Below, one piece after another: positions 5,921 to 9,383 of a stretch of DNA of 9,383 nt (the stretch's first letter is position 1; the number at the start of each line of letters is the position of its first letter). Made by a program: the position numbers and the translations under genes. This DNA comes from Croceibacterium_A sp039927815 (GTDB lineage: Bacteria > Pseudomonadota > Alphaproteobacteria > Sphingomonadales > Sphingomonadaceae). The stretch is from positions 1-9,383 of the forward strand of contig JBDSUJ010000073.1 of assembly GCA_039927815.1 (NCBI GenBank), read 5' to 3'. Under the pieces are notes generated by a model. That model saw nothing but the letters and a program-made list of their open reading frames with translations. It ran no database searches and was not told the DNA's origin.

Positions 5921-6955
5921 ATGACATCGTCGAGCACCCAGTCTCCTGTGGCGCAGCCCGCGGGTCGCTATCCGGCGGGCGCCTTGGCGTTCCCGCACCG
6001 CGGGCTGCTCGCCATCGGCCAGCTCCAGACGCACGAGATCCTCTACTTGCTGGATGAGGCCGAGCAGTGGGTGGCGTTCAACCGCCAACCCAAAAAGCAC
6101 GACGGGCGGCTCGCCGGGCTGACGCTGATCAACGCCTTCTTCGAGAACTCGACCCGCACGCTGCTCAGCTTCGAGATCGCCGGCAAGCGGCTCGGCGCCG
6201 ATGTGGTCAACATGCACGCCGCGCAGTCGAGCGTGAAGAAGGGCGAGACGCTGATCGACACGGCGATGACGCTCAATGCGATGCGCGCCGATGGCATCGT
6301 CATCCGCCATGCGAGCTCGGGCGCGGTGCAACTGATCGCCGACAAGGTCGACTGCCCGGTCATCAACGCCGGCGACGGCAGCCACGAGCACCCGACGCAG
6401 GGCCTGCTCGACGCGCTGGCGCTGCGCCATGCGCTGCGCGCGCGGGGCGAGGCGAGCAGCGACGGCATGCTGAACGGGCTGGCGGTGACGATCTGCGGTG
6501 ACATCCTCCACAGCCGCGTCGCCCGCTCGAACATCCTGTGCCTCCAGGCGCTCGGCGCGGTCGTCAGGGTGTGCGCTCCGCCGGCGCTGATGCCCGCCGG
6601 GATCGAGGCGATGGGGGTGGGGCCGTTCGCCCATTTCGATGCCGCGCTGGAGGGCGCCGACGTAGTGATGATGCTGCGGCTCCAGAACGAGCGGATGGAC
6701 GGCCAGTTCACCCCCTCCGCACGCGAATTCCGCCATCTCTATGGGCTGACGCTGGAGCGGCTTGCGCGCGCCGCGCCCGACGCGATCGTGATGCATCCCG
6801 GCCCGATGAACCGCGGGGTCGAGATCGACAGCACCGTGGCCGACCTCGCCGGGCGCTCGATCATTACATCGCAAGTCGAGATGGGCGTCGCAATCCGCAT
6901 GGCCTGCCTCGACGTGCTGACGCGCCGCGCGCGCGAGATCGAGGGCTGGGCATGA
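5921..6955 (+). CDS. pyrB: Aspartate carbamoyltransferase catalytic subunit
   Basis: PyrB joins carbamoyl phosphate and aspartate to form carbamoyl aspartate, the first committed step of pyrimidine synthesis, in the cytoplasm. The 344-aa product shows the carbamoyl-phosphate site FENSTRT (74-80), the 80s-loop region QSSVKKGET (102-110) with lysine for the neighbouring active site, HPTQGLLDAL (157-166), ICGDILHSRVARSN (191-204), the aspartate-binding RLQNER (253-258) and HPGPMNRGVEI (292-302). It is longer at the N-terminus than E. coli PyrB (about 310 aa); such extensions occur in ATCases that assemble with a dihydroorotase-like partner. ATG 5921 has AGGGG at 5906-5910; the frame is open back to a TTG at 5834, which I do not accept. 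It overlaps the next gene by ATGA, so the two are translationally coupled. Confidence 0.95.
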   Translation: MTSSSTQSPVAQPAGRYPAGALAFPHRGLLAIGQLQTHEILYLLDEAEQWVAFNRQPKKHDGRLAGLTLINAFFENSTRTLLSFEIAGKRLGADVVNMHAAQSSVKKGETLIDTAMTLNAMRADGIVIRHASSGAVQLIADKVDCPVINAGDGSHEHPTQGLLDALALRHALRARGEASSDGMLNGLAVTICGDILHSRVARSNILCLQALGAVVRVCAPPALMPAGIEAMGVGPFAHFDAALEGADVVMMLRLQNERMDGQFTPSAREFRHLYGLTLERLARAAPDAIVMHPGPMNRGVEIDSTVADLAGRSIITSQVEMGVAIRMACLDVLTRRAREIEGWA

Positions 6956-8184
6956 AGCAGGCCCGCCCGCTCGCGATCGTCGCGGGGCGGCTGGTCACGC
7001 CCGACGGGGTGCGTGCCGGCACGCTGCGCTGCGCTGAGGGACGGATTGTGGCGGTGGGCGACGACGGCCCGGCCGAGGGCGACGAGATTGTCGATGCCGG
7101 CGGCCGGCTGGTTACCCCGGGGCTGGTCGATCTGGGCGTGTTCGCGATCGACAGACGCGCGCTCCACTTCGGCGGGATCACTCGCGCAGCGCTAATGCCC
7201 GATTCGGTGCCGCCGCTCGACCACCCGGCGCGGGTGCGGTTCGCGGCGCAGAGCGGCAAGCCGGACTTGTGGGTCCATCCGCTCGGCGCGGCGACCATCG
7301 AGCTGGCGGGCGAGCGGCTGGCGGAACTCGCGCTGATGCGCGATGCCGGCGCGCGCGCGATCGCGACGGGGCGACGGTGGATCGGCGACAGCGGCGTCAT
7401 GCTGCGCTTGCTCCAGTACGCCGCGATGCTCGACCTGGTGGTGGTGACTCATGCCGAGGATGCCGGACTGGTCGGTCACGCCGTCGCCACGGCGGGCGAG
7501 ATGGCGACGCGCCAGGGGTTGCAGGGCGCCCCGGCCGAGGCCGAAGCGCTGGCGGCGGCGCGCGACATCGCGCTAGCGGAGATGTCCGGAGCACGGCTCC
7601 ATCTGCGGCAGGTCACGACCCGCGCTGCGCTGGCGCTGGTGCGTGCGGCCAAGCTCAGGGGCGTGGCGGTCACGGCCGGCGTAACCCCGGCGCATTTCAT
7701 GCTGTCGGATCTGGCGATGCGCGATTTCCGCACCTTCGCCCGCCTGTCACCGCCGCTGCGCGCCGAAGCCGACCGCCAGGCGGTGATCGAGGCGATTGGC
7801 GACGGCACAATCGACGTGGTCGCCAGCGGCCATGATCCGCGCGGGCCCGAAGACAAACGCCTGCCGTTCGCCGACGCCGCGCCTGGCATGGCCGGCGCCG
7901 AGACGCTGCTGGCGATGGTGCTGACGCTGGTTCGCGACGGAGTGATCGGGTTCGAGCGCGCGTTCGACCTGATCGCGCGCAACCCCGCGCGGCTGCTGGG
8001 GGTCGATGCGGGCGAACTGCGTGTGGGCGCGGAAGCGGATGTGGCGCTGATCGACCCCGGACTGCCATGGGTGGTCGATTCGGCCCGCATGGCCGCCAGC
8101 GCGGGGAACACCCCGTTCGACCGGCAGCCGGTGCAGGGTCGCGTTACCGCCCTGTGGAAGGGCGGCGTCGCGATCGTCGACTAG
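6952..8184 (+). CDS. pyrC': Dihydroorotase-like protein lacking metal ligands (PyrC')
   Basis: The 410-aa protein has the amidohydrolase fold of class I dihydroorotase: TPGLVDL (55-61), VVTHAED (164-170) and the C-terminal NPARLLG with GELRVGAEADVALIDP. However, the metal site is damaged. The usual HxH after PGLVDL reads G62-V-F64; the carboxylated lysine region has no lysine (GARAIATGRR); the usual histidine in LHxxHVST is replaced (LHLRQVTT); and the TDHAPH motif reads SGHDPR, losing the catalytic Asp at G293. Only H167 and H294 remain. It is therefore most likely the inactive type known in Pseudomonas as PyrC', which is needed to assemble ATCase, and a real PyrC should exist elsewhere. The ATG overlaps the pyrB stop (ATGA 6952-6955), supporting equimolar production. 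Non-catalytic function is inferred. Confidence 0.9.
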   Translation: MKQARPLAIVAGRLVTPDGVRAGTLRCAEGRIVAVGDDGPAEGDEIVDAGGRLVTPGLVDLGVFAIDRRALHFGGITRAALMPDSVPPLDHPARVRFAAQSGKPDLWVHPLGAATIELAGERLAELALMRDAGARAIATGRRWIGDSGVMLRLLQYAAMLDLVVVTHAEDAGLVGHAVATAGEMATRQGLQGAPAEAEALAAARDIALAEMSGARLHLRQVTTRAALALVRAAKLRGVAVTAGVTPAHFMLSDLAMRDFRTFARLSPPLRAEADRQAVIEAIGDGTIDVVASGHDPRGPEDKRLPFADAAPGMAGAETLLAMVLTLVRDGVIGFERAFDLIARNPARLLGVDAGELRVGAEADVALIDPGLPWVVDSARMAASAGNTPFDRQPVQGRVTALWKGGVAIVD

Positions 8185-9383
8185 CGGCTGGCGAAGCGCA
8201 GGCCGGTATCGATCGCACCGGGCAGCGGCCGTTCCGCGGCGTATGCGAAGCAGCCTGAACCGCCCGCCTTGACCCGGCCGCACATCGAAGCGGAGCTCGC
8301 CTTGCCGTAGCCATCGGCCGCGACGCGCCAGTAGTGCTTGCCGCCCACCATCGCCTGGCTGATCACCATCCGGTGGCCGGAAAGCTCGGGATACTTCCGG
8401 GCGTAGATCGCCCAGGCCTTTTGGGCACCCTGCTCGGTTGAAAAGCTGCCGAGCTGGATCAGATGGCCCGTGCCCGCGAGCGGTGCCGCGGCGGATCGCT
8501 GCGGAGCGGCAAACCGGTGGGCATCCTGCGTCAGCGCGGCAACCAACGGCTCGGCCGGGGCCGGAGCGAGGAAGGCATTCGCGAACGTCCTTTCAGGCGC
8601 CGGCGCATCAGGCGCCGCGACGGAGGTCGCGATCGGCGCGGCGGCTGCCGGGAGTTCGATGACAGGCGGCGAAGCGACTGCCAGCACAGGAGCGGGTGCG
8701 GCGGCAGCGGCGAGAGCCGGGAGTTCGCCGCCGGTCGCGACCGTGGGTGCGACGGGCGCGGCTTCGGCGGCCAGCTGCTCGACGCCGGGGGTATTGGCTA
8801 GCGCCAGCGCGACCGGCTGGCCGGTGTCGCGCACGCCCGCGGGCACGCCCAGCAGGCTGGCGATACGGGTCTGCCAGGCATCGGGCTGGACCATGGCTGC
8901 GAACTGGTCGATCCGCGCCTCCAGCGCCTCTCCATGCAAGTCTTGTGACGCCATCAAGCGTGCTTCGCGCCAGCGCCCGGCAAGGGCGTAGCCGTAAGCC
9001 AGGTTCTGACGCAGCTTGGCGTCGTTCTGCCCGGAGCGGATCGCATTGCTCATCAGTTGGATGCCGCGGTCCGGCCTGCCCGCGAGCGCCAGCGCGAGAC
9101 CGGCATCGGCGGCGGGAATGCGGTCTTCCCACTGACTTAGCAGCGCGGCCGCGACGGGCAGATTGCCTTGACCCATCAGCGCGACCGCCCGGCTCAGCGC
9201 GGTGCGCGGGGAATCATCGCCCAGCACCAGCGCATCGTTGAAGCTCGTGTCGGCGGACTGGAACCGGCCTAGATCGAGGTACGCGTTGCCCAATGTCGCA
9301 CGATAGGCCGCGTTGCGCGGGTCGGCCCGCACGGCGGCTTCCGCCTGGCCGATCGCCTGCTGGTGCTTGCCCGCGGCCATCGA
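8181..9383 (-). CDS. TPR and SPOR domain envelope protein, 5' end cut
   Basis: The visible part is 400 residues ending at TAG (complement of 8181-8183). The frame stays open to the window edge, so the start is missing. The N-terminal region (about 1-150) reads as TPR repeats, for example AEAAVRADPRNAAYRATLGN followed by AYLDLGRFQSADTSF, then KLRQNLAYGYALAGRW. A low-complexity Ala/Pro/Val linker follows (about 185-300). The C-terminal SPOR domain (about 305-380) starts HLIQLGSFSTEQGAQKAW and includes GKHYWRVAADGY. SPOR domains bind denuded septal peptidoglycan, so a periplasmic role in cell envelope or division is likely; a signal peptide would be outside the window. Two cysteines (MCGRV and SGCF) lie in the SPOR domain. 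It converges on pyrC' with overlapping stops and no intergenic terminator. Confidence 0.88.
   Translation of the reverse strand, partial: SMAAGKHQQAIGQAEAAVRADPRNAAYRATLGNAYLDLGRFQSADTSFNDALVLGDDSPRTALSRAVALMGQGNLPVAAALLSQWEDRIPAADAGLALALAGRPDRGIQLMSNAIRSGQNDAKLRQNLAYGYALAGRWREARLMASQDLHGEALEARIDQFAAMVQPDAWQTRIASLLGVPAGVRDTGQPVALALANTPGVEQLAAEAAPVAPTVATGGELPALAAAAAPAPVLAVASPPVIELPAAAAPIATSVAAPDAPAPERTFANAFLAPAPAEPLVAALTQDAHRFAAPQRSAAAPLAGTGHLIQLGSFSTEQGAQKAWAIYARKYPELSGHRMVISQAMVGGKHYWRVAADGYGKASSASMCGRVKAGGSGCFAYAAERPLPGAIDTGLRFASR

Noticed and set aside
5918..6874. 318-aa minus-strand open frame opposite pyrB
   Set aside because: Its composition (His, Arg, Val-rich) and lack of motifs mark it as the mirror of pyrB codon bias.
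6538..6951. Long upstream extension of the pyrC' frame
   Set aside because: It lies entirely within pyrB in another frame and reads as low-complexity Arg/Asp/Ala; the ATGA overlap start is clear.
1..9383. CRISPR array, riboswitch, rRNA or replication origin
   Set aside because: No regularly spaced repeats, no recognisable riboswitch core, no rRNA segment and no DnaA-box cluster were seen. The 10-mer pair at 1440-1459 is too short a series to call iterons.

Overview
The window reads as a high-GC alphaproteobacterial chromosome, most likely a sphingomonad. The inference rests on gene content and style, not on a marker gene: a long-form SppA, a pyrB gene followed by an inactive dihydroorotase-like gene, and a TPR/SPOR protein. 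It splits into an integrated mobile element on the left (about 1-3759) and core chromosome on the right (3760-9383), with a tRNA-Val gene at the boundary.

Left part. The first 111 bases encode the C-terminal end of an IS5-type transposase, followed by the probable IS end. A non-coding stretch (about 128-456) holds a near-perfect hairpin and possible recombinase debris. Next come a 324-aa protein of unknown function that is visibly built from two copies of the same unit (457-1431), a 55-aa AlpA/excisionase-like protein (1544-1711), a 161-aa helix-turn-helix plus zinc-ribbon-like protein (1716-2201), and a tyrosine integrase (2198-3286). The last three are packed with a 4-nt gap and a 4-nt ATGA overlap, so they look like one expression unit controlling integration and excision. 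Between the integrase and the tRNA lies a scar of a type III restriction-modification locus: pieces of the methyltransferase (mod) joined to the C-terminal nuclease end of the restriction subunit (res), with everything between lost.

Boundary. tRNA-Val(CAC), minus strand, has its 3' end facing the integrase. This is the usual geometry of an island inserted at a tRNA 3' end. The other attachment site is not in the window.

Right part. sppA (minus strand) ends 77 bases from the tRNA. Divergent from it, pyrB and pyrC' overlap by ATGA. PyrC' has lost most of the dihydroorotase metal ligands and is probably a structural partner of aspartate transcarbamoylase. A TPR/SPOR protein gene (minus strand, 5' end cut by the window) converges on pyrC', and the two stop codons share the palindrome CTAG.

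No fully new defence or metabolic system is evident. The points most worth following are the coupled HTH/zinc-ribbon plus integrase cassette, the internally duplicated unknown protein, and the type III R-M deletion scar.
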